Shown here: piece after piece, positions 39,608 to 50,928 of the stretch
Layout: each line of letters starts with the position of its first letter
How positions within the stretch are numbered: position 1 is the first letter of the stretch
Assembly (NCBI RefSeq): GCF_014274685.1
Contig: NZ_CP060393.1
Coordinates: 3,531,501-3,595,500, forward strand
Source: Edaphobacter sp. 4G125
GTDB taxonomy: Bacteria > Acidobacteriota > Terriglobia > Terriglobales > Acidobacteriaceae
Length of the DNA stretch: 64,000 nucleotides
Direction of reading: 5' to 3'
Made by a program: the position numbers and the translations under genes
Notes under the pieces: generated by a model
Seen by the model: the letters and a program-made list of their open reading frames with translations, nothing else
The model's database searches: none
What the model was told of the DNA's origin: nothing

Positions 39608-40126
39608 TTATTTCGCGGCCTTCTTGGTTGCTGTCTTCTTCGCAGCTTTCTTGGCCGGAGCCTTCTTCGCCGCAGTCTTACCGGCTGTCTTCTTCGTGGC
39701 CTTCTTAGCAGAAGTCACAACCGGTTCATTGACCGTCGTAACCACGCCTGGCTTATTCTTTTCCGCCACCGTCACGATAATGTGCGCGAGACGACGCTGG
39801 TACCGGAAGGCCCGTCCCATCGGAGCCGGACGAAGCCGCTTCATGCGAGGCCCTTCATTGGCAACGGCAGTCTTCACATAGAGGTTATCCAGATCGATGT
39901 CCAGACCCTGCTCCTGCGAAAGATAGTTGGCATTCTGCACCGCCGAACGAAGAACCTTCTCGACTACTGGAGCAATACGCTTGTTGTTGAAGTGGACCGT
40001 GTTGATCGCCTGCTCCACCCGGAGCCCCTTGATCAGATCCAGAACGAGCTTCGCCTTCTGCGGGCTGGTGCGCTGAAACTTCGCCTCCGCGCGGAACTCT
40101 CTTGTCTTTTCTGCTGCCTTAGCCAT
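39608..40126 (-). CDS. rplV: 50S ribosomal protein L22 with long Lys/Ala tail
   Basis: 172 residues, about 60 more than E. coli L22. The core (residues about 8-122) includes TSPQKAKLVLDLIKGLRVEQ, the tunnel-loop RLRPAPMGRAFRYQRR and HIIVTVAEK. From about residue 140 the protein is almost only Lys, Ala and Thr (KKATKKTAGKTAAKKAPAKK and on), similar in composition to histone H1 tails. It is encoded in frame with a normal stop. Confidence 0.95.
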   Translation of the reverse strand: MAKAAEKTREFRAEAKFQRTSPQKAKLVLDLIKGLRVEQAINTVHFNNKRIAPVVEKVLRSAVQNANYLSQEQGLDIDLDNLYVKTAVANEGPRMKRLRPAPMGRAFRYQRRLAHIIVTVAEKNKPGVVTTVNEPVVTSAKKATKKTAGKTAAKKAPAKKAAKKTATKKAAK

Positions 40127-40168
40127 GACTTTCAGTCCTTAGAAACAAATACTTTTACCGAAGTACTC

Positions 40169-40453
40169 TTACTTCGCCTTCGTCGCCGTTTCGGTCTTGG
40201 CGGAGTGGCCCTTGAAGGTTCGGGTTGCCGCAAACTCGCCGAGCTTGTGACCCACCATGTTCTCCGTCACGTAAACCGGAATGAACTTGCGGCCATTGTG
40301 GACTGCAATCGTATGTCCCACAAAGTCCGGGTGGATCGTCGAACGGCGCGACCAGGTGCGAAGGACCTTCTTGTCGTTCGTCTGATTCATGACCGTGATC
40401 TTGGTCATGAGGTGGTCATCAATAAAAGGACCTTTTTTAGTAGAACGTGCCAT
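40169..40453 (-). CDS. rpsS: 30S ribosomal protein S19
   Basis: 94 residues. [38 protein letters not shown] and [20 protein letters not shown] are conserved. S19 contacts S13 in the 30S head. Confidence 0.98.
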   Translation of the reverse strand: MARSTKKGPFIDDHLMTKITVMNQTNDKKVLRTWSRRSTIHPDFVGHTIAVHNGRKFIPVYVTENMVGHKLGEFAATRTFKGHSAKTETATKAK

Positions 40454-40472
40454 CTCTTAGCTCCGAATCTCT

Positions 40473-41297
40473 TTACTTGGATCTGCGGTTGACGATGAAC
40501 ACATCGGTCCGCTTGTTATTGCGTGTCTTGTATCCACGAGTAGGCTGGCCCCATGGAGTCACCGGATGACGTCCACCTGAGGTCTTACCTTCACCACCGC
40601 CGTGCGGATGATCAACCGGATTCATCGAGACACCACGGTTGGTCGGCCGAATTCCCTTCCAACGATTGCGTCCAGCCTTACCGATGCTCACGTTCTCGTG
40701 ATCGGTATTACCGACCTGGCCCACGGTCGCCATGCACTCGATGAGCACCTTGCGGGTCTCGCCGGAAGGCAGCTTCAGAAGAGCATAATCGCCTTCCTTT
40801 GCAACCAGGTTCACCTGAGCTCCAGCCGAACGCGCCATCTGCGCGCCCTTCCCGGGACGCAGTTCGATGTTGTGCACGATCGTACCAACCGGGATGTTCT
40901 TGAGCGGAAGAGCATTCCCAACGAGAATGTCCGCCTCGGGGCCGCTCATGATCGACTGGCCCACCTTCAACCCGACGGGCTGCAGGATATAGCGCTTCTC
41001 TCCGTCCGCGTAGCTTACCAGCGCGATGCGGGAGCTGCGGTTTGGATCGTACTCGATCGTCGTGACCGTGGCCGGAATCCCAAACTTCTCGCGCTTGAAA
41101 TCAATCAGGCGCAGCTTCTTTTTGTGCCCGCCGCCATGGTGACGAATCGTCAACGCGCCCGACGAGTTACGACCGCCGGTACGCTGCTTTACAGCCAGCA
41201 ACGGCTTGTGCGGCTTATCCGTCGTAATGTCGTCGTTCCGCAGCGTCGTCGTGAATCGCAGCGAGGGTGTAATCGGTCGAAATGATTTGATCGGCAT
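40473..41297 (-). CDS. rplB: 50S ribosomal protein L2
   Basis: 274 residues. The invariant [20 protein letters not shown] near the C-terminus holds the histidine needed for peptidyl-transferase assembly. The N-terminal RNA-binding domain has [20 protein letters not shown]. Confidence 0.98.
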   Translation of the reverse strand: MPIKSFRPITPSLRFTTTLRNDDITTDKPHKPLLAVKQRTGGRNSSGALTIRHHGGGHKKKLRLIDFKREKFGIPATVTTIEYDPNRSSRIALVSYADGEKRYILQPVGLKVGQSIMSGPEADILVGNALPLKNIPVGTIVHNIELRPGKGAQMARSAGAQVNLVAKEGDYALLKLPSGETRKVLIECMATVGQVGNTDHENVSIGKAGRNRWKGIRPTNRGVSMNPVDHPHGGGEGKTSGGRHPVTPWGQPTRGYKTRNNKRTDVFIVNRRSK

Positions 41298-41397
41298 CTT
41301 CTTTGCTCCTAGCCTTTACTTCCGAGCTAGTGTCGAAACTTCAAACTCTGTTCAGGCTGATCCATACTCTTGCGAATCAGCAGGTCATCAATAGCTC

Positions 41398-41691
41398 TTA
41401 CAGGCTGTTGAGATACTCCGGCATCTTTTCGCCGGATTTGAGGCGTACATAAGCCTTCTTCCAGTCAGGGCGGTAGCCGGCATAACGTCCACGGCGGCGT
41501 TCCTTCCCTTCAACGTTGGCGGTACGAACGGCAGAAACCTTCACTTTGAAAAGGGTCTCAACCGCCTGCTTCACCTCGGTCTTCGTAGCATTTTCCGCAA
41601 CTTCAAACACCAGGGTATTCTGGGTCTCTTTCACGCCCATTCCCTTTTCCGTGATCAGGGGACGGCGAATAACGGTATACAGGGTCGGCAT
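41398..41691 (-). CDS. rplW: 50S ribosomal protein L23
   Basis: 97 residues. VIRRPLITEKGMGVKETQNT, KVKVSAVRTANVEGKERRRG and the tunnel-exit loop are present. L23 is the docking site for trigger factor and SRP. The start overlaps the rplD stop (TAATG), giving translational coupling. Confidence 0.97.
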   Translation of the reverse strand: MPTLYTVIRRPLITEKGMGVKETQNTLVFEVAENATKTEVKQAVETLFKVKVSAVRTANVEGKERRRGRYAGYRPDWKKAYVRLKSGEKMPEYLNSL

Positions 41692-42365
41692 TACGCGACC
41701 TCCTTCTGCGAAGCGGTCTTACGCTTCGAAACATATTTCTTCAGCGTCTCCTGCAGGGCCTCGATGGCGTCCTTCGAGAAGACCGCGTGCTCATAGCGGA
41801 GCAGATCATAAGGATGGACCTCGGAGCTCAGGACCAGCTCCACACCCGCCAGATTGCGAGAACCGAGATACAGCTTCTCGTCCAGCTTCTTGCTCGTCTC
41901 AACCAGAAGGGTCGTCTTTCCCGCCTCCAGCTTGTTGAGAGCCTGGCGATAGATCTTCGTCTTTGCCTCGGGAACCGAGAACGAATCGACGACCGTAATC
42001 TTTCCTTCGTTGATCTTCGCCGTGATAGCAGAGCGCAATGCTCCCATCAGCTTCTTCTGCGGGAAGGCATACTCATAGCTACGAGGCTGGGGTCCGTGAA
42101 CCGTACCACCACCACGCCAAAGCGGGGTGCGGATCGAGCCCACGCGAGCACGGCCCGTTCCCTTCTGCTTCCACAGCTTCTTTCCTGCGCCGGAAACCAG
42201 TTTCTTGTTCTTGGTCGCCGCCGTACCCTGTCGCAGAGCGGCGCGGTAGTGCTTGACTGACTCCCACAGAAGCGCGTCGTTGACCTCACCGGCAAAGACG
42301 GCATCAGCAAGCTCAAACTCGCCAACCTTCGCCCCCCCGAGATTCACTACGTTGATGTTTGCCAT
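41691..42365 (-). CDS. rplD: 50S ribosomal protein L4
   Basis: 224 residues. The tunnel loop KLWKQKGTGRARVGSIRTPL with WRGGGTVHGP is typical. In E. coli L4 also represses the S10 operon; no target structure was identified here. Confidence 0.97.
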   Translation of the reverse strand: MANINVVNLGGAKVGEFELADAVFAGEVNDALLWESVKHYRAALRQGTAATKNKKLVSGAGKKLWKQKGTGRARVGSIRTPLWRGGGTVHGPQPRSYEYAFPQKKLMGALRSAITAKINEGKITVVDSFSVPEAKTKIYRQALNKLEAGKTTLLVETSKKLDEKLYLGSRNLAGVELVLSSEVHPYDLLRYEHAVFSKDAIEALQETLKKYVSKRKTASQKEVA

Positions 42366-42528
42366 CGTCCTTGAACTTCTCTTTCCGTGCGGCCATCAAT
42401 GTGGCTCGCCCTAACCTTGTTTCTCTGCTTGATCGGTCTGTTCTCCGAGCAGAGCTTGCTGTATTTACTTTTCGCGAAAACCGTCTTCAACTTTTACGCC
42501 GAAGGCGTGTCTCGCCGTGCGCGTAGTA

Positions 42529-43269
42529 CTATTTCTTCTTCGCAGAAGCCTTCTTCGAAGCCTTCAGGGGATCAATCGTTCCCGCACCACCGAAGCCACG
42601 GCGCTCGCGCGGAGGAGCCTTCGCCTTCGAGATCAGGACATAACCATCGCGAGGTCCCGGAACTGCTCCTTCCACCATCAGAAGGTTCTCGTCCAAGTCG
42701 ATTCCGCGGATGCGAAGGTTGCGAACAGTAACTTGATCGTGGCCCATGTGTCCTGGCATACGTTGACCAGGGAAAACACGCGAGGGAAACGATGATGCGC
42801 CAATCGAGCCCTGTACCTGGAACATGTGGCCGTGCGACTTGGGACCGCCGCCGAAGTTGTGGCGACGAATAACGCCGGCAAAACCGCGCCCCTTCGAAGT
42901 TCCAATCACATCGACAAACTTGTCATCCGAAAAAATATCGACCAGGATGCGATCACCAGCCTTAACACCTTCAGACGGTTCACCATTTTCGACAGCCGCA
43001 GGAGTATCGATCGCAACTTCCTTGAGAACGCGAACCGGAGGCACATTCGACTTGGCAAAGTGACCGGTCATGGCCTTATTCACCTTGGAAGCCTTCACGA
43101 AATCGACGTAACCAATCTGGGCGGCGTCATAGCCGTCCTTCGCCAGAGTTTTGAGCTGCGTCACAACGCAAGGACCCGCCTTCAACACGGTGACCGGATG
43201 AACATCACCCTTCTCATCGAACATCTGGGTCATGCCGATCTTCTTACCGAGAATTCCTGTTACTGCCAT
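42529..43269 (-). CDS. rplC: 50S ribosomal protein L3
   Basis: 246 residues. ILGKKIGMTQMFDEKGDVHP, the glutamine-site region (FQVQGSIGASSFPSRVFPGQ) and RMPGHMGHDQVTVRNL are conserved. The tail is a basic extension (LKASKKASAKKK). A spacer of 163 bases to rplD holds no supported gene. Confidence 0.97.
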   Translation of the reverse strand: MAVTGILGKKIGMTQMFDEKGDVHPVTVLKAGPCVVTQLKTLAKDGYDAAQIGYVDFVKASKVNKAMTGHFAKSNVPPVRVLKEVAIDTPAAVENGEPSEGVKAGDRILVDIFSDDKFVDVIGTSKGRGFAGVIRRHNFGGGPKSHGHMFQVQGSIGASSFPSRVFPGQRMPGHMGHDQVTVRNLRIRGIDLDENLLMVEGAVPGPRDGYVLISKAKAPPRERRGFGGAGTIDPLKASKKASAKKK

Positions 43270-43356
43270 TTTCTTCTTCCTTTCCTCATCATGCCCGACT
43301 CACCGGGCACTGTAGGGTTACGCAACAATCAAACAGTTCTTCTGCTGAATGCCTCT

Positions 43357-43674
43357 TTACTTTGCAACCGTCTTAATCTCAACGTCTACGCCAGCCGGAA
43401 GATCAAGCTTCATTAGGGCGTCCACCGTCTGCTGGGTGGGCTCGAGAATGTCGATCAGGCGCTTGTGCGTTCGAATCTCGAAGGCCTCGCGAGACTTCTT
43501 GTCGACGTGGGGCGAACGCAGAACGCAATACTTGTTCTTCATCGTTGGCAAAGGAATCGGCCCCGCCACCTGCGCACCCGTGCGCTTTGCCGTCTCTACA
43601 ATCTCGCCCGTTGAGGTGTCGAGCACGCGGTAGTCATAAGCCTTTAAGCGAATCCTGATTCTCTGTCCTGCCAT
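43357..43674 (-). CDS. rpsJ: 30S ribosomal protein S10
   Basis: 105 residues. [40 protein letters not shown] and [19 protein letters not shown] are conserved. S10 (NusE) also works with NusB, encoded near 53.4 kb, in antitermination. Confidence 0.98.
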   Translation of the reverse strand: MAGQRIRIRLKAYDYRVLDTSTGEIVETAKRTGAQVAGPIPLPTMKNKYCVLRSPHVDKKSREAFEIRTHKRLIDILEPTQQTVDALMKLDLPAGVDVEIKTVAK

Positions 43675-43714
43675 CGTCTTCTTCTCTTTTCTTTACGCAA
43701 AGAACTTGTTGAGT

Positions 43715-43738
43715 CGCCGCCTGCCGAAGCAGGCGGCG
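43715..43738 (-). other. TTCG-tetraloop hairpin after tuf
   Basis: On the minus strand CGCCGCCTGC and GCAGGCGGCG form a perfect 10-bp stem closed by TTCG, an extra-stable tetraloop in RNA. It begins 6 bases after the tuf stop and has no T-run, so it probably stabilises or separates the tuf and rpsJ messages. Confidence 0.55.
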
Positions 43739-43744
43739 CTGAGA

Positions 43745-44931
<1,187 letters not shown>

Positions 44932-44980
44932 TGCTCTCTCCGTATCTCTTGAACTTCTTCAAAACTGCGTTAGTAACGAA

Positions 44981-47077
<2,097 letters not shown>

Positions 47078-47158
47078 GATTGATCTCTCATCTGCGGGTC
47101 TCGCCCGCGGGTAAAACTACGTTGAAACAAAAATCTCAGAAAAACCCGAAGGCCCTTC

Positions 47159-47629
47159 TTACCACCGGTAATGAGCAAAAGCCTTGTTTGCCTCAGCCAT
47201 GCGGTGAACATCTTCCTTCTTCTTCATCGCCGCACCACGGCCGTTGGCCGCATCCAGCAGCTCCGCCGTCAACTTCTCGACCATGCCCTTCTCGCCACGG
47301 GCACGGCCATAGGTCACCAGCCAACGGATGGCCAGCGAGGTGCGACGCTCGGGATTCACTTCGATCGGAACCTGGTAGTTCGCGCCACCAACACGGCGGC
47401 TCTTCACTTCAAGCAGAGGCTTCACATTCTCGACGGCCTTCTTGAAAAGCTTCAAGGCCTCATCTCCGCCCTTCTGCTCGAGATTCTTCATCGACTCGTA
47501 AAAGATCCCTTGAGCAGTCGACTTCTTGCCGCCCCACATCATCGAGTTGACAAACTTCGTCACCAGAGTCGACCCGTACACCGGATCCGGAGCAACTTCA
47601 CGCTTCGCGATATAACCTTTTCTCGGCAT
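47159..47629 (-). CDS. rpsG: 30S ribosomal protein S7
   Basis: 156 residues from ATG 47629 ([20 protein letters not shown]), the normal length. [20 protein letters not shown] and AFAHYRW at the end are conserved. S7 starts assembly of the 30S head and in E. coli represses the str operon. Confidence 0.98.
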   Translation of the reverse strand: MPRKGYIAKREVAPDPVYGSTLVTKFVNSMMWGGKKSTAQGIFYESMKNLEQKGGDEALKLFKKAVENVKPLLEVKSRRVGGANYQVPIEVNPERRTSLAIRWLVTYGRARGEKGMVEKLTAELLDAANGRGAAMKKKEDVHRMAEANKAFAHYRW

Positions 47630-47700
47630 TCCTTTTTCTCTCTTCTTCCCCCAGCGCGGTGAACCTCTCACGAACTAGGCTTGGTTACTGAAACTTCAAT

Positions 47701-48084
47701 TTATTTAGCAGCAGCCTTCGGACGCTTGGCGCCATACTTCGAGCGGCTCTGCTTGCGGTTTGCCACGCCAACCGAGTCGAGCGTTCCACGAACAACGTGG
47801 TAACGGACACCCGGCAGGTCCTTCACGCGGCCTCCGCGGATCAGCACAATCGAGTGCTCCTGCAGGTTGTGGCCGATTCCCGGAATATAGGTCGTAACCT
47901 CAATCCCATTCGTCAGACGAACACGCGCGACCTTACGCAGCGCCGAGTTCGGCTTCTTGGGGGTCTGCGTGTAAACGCGGGTGCAGACGCCGCGGCGCTG
48001 AGGCGAACCCTGCAATGCAGGGCTGGCAGTCTTATAGCGAGTGGGCTTGCGGCCCTGCTTGACGAGCTGATGAAACGTAGGCAC
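47701..48084 (-). CDS. rpsL: 30S ribosomal protein S12
   Basis: 127 residues. [17 protein letters not shown] and [18 protein letters not shown] are conserved; the lysines at the two classical streptomycin-resistance positions are unchanged, so a sensitive-type S12 is predicted. It is the first gene of the supercluster and follows a long structured leader. Confidence 0.98.
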   Translation of the reverse strand: MPTFHQLVKQGRKPTRYKTASPALQGSPQRRGVCTRVYTQTPKKPNSALRKVARVRLTNGIEVTTYIPGIGHNLQEHSIVLIRGGRVKDLPGVRYHVVRGTLDSVGVANRKQSRSKYGAKRPKAAAK

Positions 48085-48249
48085 TCGAACTCCTTAGCGT
48101 TGCAAAACCTAAACTTTAATTCAGACGTGCAGATTGTTTTCGCTCGCCCGCGCACCACACGCGCAAAGACCGGGATGCCATTGCATCCTTACAAGCGAAG
48201 AAAATCTGCTTCGCGTCTGTAAAACCTGTACAACCAGACGAAAACAGTC

Positions 48250-48409
48250 GACGGTGGCCGAGTCTTTCTACCCTCAGGTTTTCACCTGACTGGTCTGCTC
48301 AACTCCGTTTCGCTGTTCCGACCCGCATAGCCCATCCAAGGTGGAGGGTGTCGCAGGTTCGTAATCGATGGGCCACAGGCTCTTTGCCTCCAAAAACTCG
48401 GGGAAGCAC
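48250..48409 (-). promoter_or_regulatory. Structured leader RNA of the str operon (class not recognised)
   Basis: From a promoter near 48433 to the rpsL start at 48084 lie about 340 bases with no gene. On the minus strand CCGAGTTTTT (48401-48392) pairs with AAAGACTCGG (48267-48258), a 10-bp closing helix with one G-U pair. Inside are GCCCATC/GATGGGC (48373-48367 with 48336-48330), ACCTGC/GCGGGT (48358-48353 with 48326-48321), which cross to form a pseudoknot or two alternative folds, and TCAGGT-GAAA-ACCTGA (48289-48274), a hairpin with a GNRA loop. Outside the closing helix GGTG and CACC can also pair. This is consistent with a cis-regulatory RNA or an independent small RNA. Confidence 0.5.
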
Positions 48410-48432
48410 CCGTGGTTATCTTTCTAGTATCC

Positions 48433-48438
48433 AGTATA
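48433..48438 (-). promoter_or_regulatory. Probable -10 box of the str-operon promoter
   Basis: TATACT on the minus strand, with TGGATA (4 of 6 match to TTGACA) 18 bases upstream. Transcription would begin near 48426 and give the structured leader. The bases from 48439 to 48695 contain no other supportable gene. Confidence 0.5.
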
Positions 48439-48695
48439 GCGCAAACCAACGTCTTCTATCCATGCACATTGGATAAGAAATTCGCTGATTGACCTGGGTT
48501 CTCTGCCCCGATGCGCGTTCGTTGCCGTCAGCGCATTCCGGATACAAGCGGAACCCTATGAGAATAGCAATATCTGGAACAAGGGTCAATCATTTATCCG
48601 GGACTCCCCATTTTCCCCATTTCCAACTCATCTCTTCACAATGGCATTCCAAGAAAAGGGGCGAGGCGGCCACCCCAAATGCTAGCCTAGCCTTC

Positions 48696-50777
48696 ATGAA
48701 GTTCGCTCGAATTCCCTTCACCCTCTCCATTCTTACCCTCTCCTTTACCAGCCTCCTTCCCGCACAGGGTCCCGCCAAAACCACCGATTCCCGCATCGGC
48801 ACTCTGCTCGAAACCCTGGCCAAGACTCATACCCCCACCGCGGCCAGCATCTCTCCCGACGGAAAGACCGTCGCCTGGTCGGTGCGGAATGGACAGAACT
48901 ATGAGGTACACCTGAGCGAACTCTCCGATCCCTCTCGCGATCAGGCTATCCGTCCATCTGCCGATACCGCCTCTTGCGGCAGCGACTCTCCCGCTTGGTC
49001 GCCTGATGGCCAATCGCTCGCCTATGCCTCCACTTGTACAAGCGAACACAACGATCAACCCCAGATCTTTCTCTGGTCAAAAAAGACCGGCGAGTCCCGT
49101 CAGCTCACCCATGTGACCGGCACGATCGACGATATCGCCTGGTCCCCCGATGGCAAGAGCATCGCCTTCCTCTTTGTTGAAAACGCAACTCGCGCTGCAG
49201 GTGCGCTTGACGCTATGAAGCCCTGGTCCGGCGTCGTCGGCGAAGATGGAGTCGAAGTACAGCGCGTCTATAGTGTGGACGTCGCCACAAAAGCCGGAAG
49301 CTGGCTCACTCCCTCCACCCTGCATGTCTACGAGTTCTCCTGGGCGCCTTCGTCGGACAAGATAGCCTTCGTTGCCGCGAATCCCCCAGGAGAGAACAAT
49401 TGGTGGGTCGCCAGGCTATATACGCAAAACATCGCTCGTCTGTACGAACAGATGTCAGGTGCAGGGCAGAGAACAGGTCTCTTCGGCGATCATCTCAAGT
49501 CCATCCTCGACACCACCAAAATCTCCGGCCCACTCCACGGCCTTCAGATCGCCGTCCCCCGCTGGTCTCCTGACGGCAACCAGATCGCCTTCATCGGCGG
49601 ATTAATGTCCGATCAGGGTTCCACTGGCGGCGATGTCTACCTCATTCCTTCCACCGGCGGCGATCCCAAAGACATTACTCCCAACCGCGCCGCCTCCGTG
49701 GCCTTCCTTCACTGGCTCACTCCGGAGGTCCTCGGCATCAGCGAGCACGTCGGCGGTTCCAGCCATATCACTGCAATCGATGTAAATTCTGGATCTGACA
49801 TCTCCAGGGTCAATCTCACCCTGCCTGAGTCCATCGGCTCCGGCGGACTCGTCATGAGCGTCTCGGCCTCCAACAACCAGAAGATCGCGCTTATTCGTAG
49901 CTCCTACGAACACGCCCCCGAGGTCTGGGCCGGTCCTATCTCCAATCTCAAGCAGATCACCCATCTCAACGACGGGCTCAAACCTCTCTGGGGCAAAGCC
50001 GAAAATGTCGAGTGGACCAATGAAGGCTTTCATGTTCAGGGATGGCTACTCTATCCCTCCAACTACGATCCTTCCAAGAAATACCCCTTAGTCGTCAGCG
50101 TGCATGGTGGCCCATCTTCTGCCGTCACGCCTCGCTGGCCGGGCCTTGGCTACGGAGGCGTCCCCTTCTCCGCCCTGGGATATTTCGTCTTCATGCCCAA
50201 TCCACGAGGCAGCTTCGGCCAGGGCGAAAAATTTACACAGGCAAATATTAAGGACTTCGGCTACGGCGACCTCCGTGACATCCTCGCCGGTATGGATACC
50301 ATTGAAGCCCGTCTCCCCATCGACAAGAACCGCGAGGGGCTTACCGGCTGGAGCTACGGTGGATTCATGACCATGTTCGCTGTCACCCAGACCACCCGAT
50401 TCCACGCCGCTGTCGCAGGAGCCGGCATCAGCAACTGGAAGAGCTACTATGGCGAAAACTCCATCGACCAGTGGATGATTCCCTTCTTCGGCGCCTCCGT
50501 CTATGACGACCCCGCCGTTTACGCAAAATCTTCTGCTATCGAATTCATTAAGAAGGTGAAAACTCCAACTCTCGTCGTCGTCGGCGACCGCGATGGGGAA
50601 TGCCCCGCTCCACAAAGTTTTGAATTCTCGCACGCGCTTCGTGCTCAGGGAGTCAAGACTCAGCTCGTTGTCTATCCCAACGAGGGTCACGCCTTCCGGA
50701 ACCCTGAACACCGTCGGGATGTGCTCGAACGAGCACTCAACTGGTTCGAAACCCAGATGCCGAAAGACAAGGACTAA
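48696..50777 (+). CDS. Secreted S9 prolyl oligopeptidase-family peptidase
   Basis: 693 residues from ATG 48696, where a signal peptide begins (MKFARIPFTLSILTLSFTSL, ending PAQG); the frame is open upstream to 48489 but that part is not peptidase-like. Residues about 40-420 are a WD40/TolB-like beta-propeller (repeats such as SPDGKSIAFLF and WSPDGNQIAFIG). Residues about 430-690 are the alpha/beta-hydrolase domain: nucleophile in GWSYGGF, Asp in GDRDGEC and His in NEGHAF. Such enzymes cleave short peptides, often after proline or as dipeptidyl peptidases. Confidence 0.9.
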   Translation: MKFARIPFTLSILTLSFTSLLPAQGPAKTTDSRIGTLLETLAKTHTPTAASISPDGKTVAWSVRNGQNYEVHLSELSDPSRDQAIRPSADTASCGSDSPAWSPDGQSLAYASTCTSEHNDQPQIFLWSKKTGESRQLTHVTGTIDDIAWSPDGKSIAFLFVENATRAAGALDAMKPWSGVVGEDGVEVQRVYSVDVATKAGSWLTPSTLHVYEFSWAPSSDKIAFVAANPPGENNWWVARLYTQNIARLYEQMSGAGQRTGLFGDHLKSILDTTKISGPLHGLQIAVPRWSPDGNQIAFIGGLMSDQGSTGGDVYLIPSTGGDPKDITPNRAASVAFLHWLTPEVLGISEHVGGSSHITAIDVNSGSDISRVNLTLPESIGSGGLVMSVSASNNQKIALIRSSYEHAPEVWAGPISNLKQITHLNDGLKPLWGKAENVEWTNEGFHVQGWLLYPSNYDPSKKYPLVVSVHGGPSSAVTPRWPGLGYGGVPFSALGYFVFMPNPRGSFGQGEKFTQANIKDFGYGDLRDILAGMDTIEARLPIDKNREGLTGWSYGGFMTMFAVTQTTRFHAAVAGAGISNWKSYYGENSIDQWMIPFFGASVYDDPAVYAKSSAIEFIKKVKTPTLVVVGDRDGECPAPQSFEFSHALRAQGVKTQLVVYPNEGHAFRNPEHRRDVLERALNWFETQMPKDKD

Positions 50778-50928
50778 AACCTGTCAACAATAGGGGCTCA
50801 AAGGAAGCATTTTCCTCTCCCTCAGCCCTAGTCCCTGATCCCTCGCCTCATTTACACTGAAGCCTCGGGAATCCAGCGTTTGCGGTACAGACCGTCTAAC
50901 TTGTGTCCCGGTTGGACGGGGAGGTTTA

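Noticed and set aside
42387..42731. Plus-strand ORF with a hydrophobic start in the rplC-rplD spacer
   Set aside because: It runs antisense into rplC, and its later part is a shadow of that gene; the hydrophobic start is within a short spacer without a ribosome site.
48250..48409. 6S RNA identity for the rpsL leader
   Set aside because: A short stretch (CTGCGAC, later CACCTTGG) resembles E. coli 6S RNA, but the fold found is branched with a possible pseudoknot rather than a long rod with a central bubble. Kept only as an unclassified RNA.
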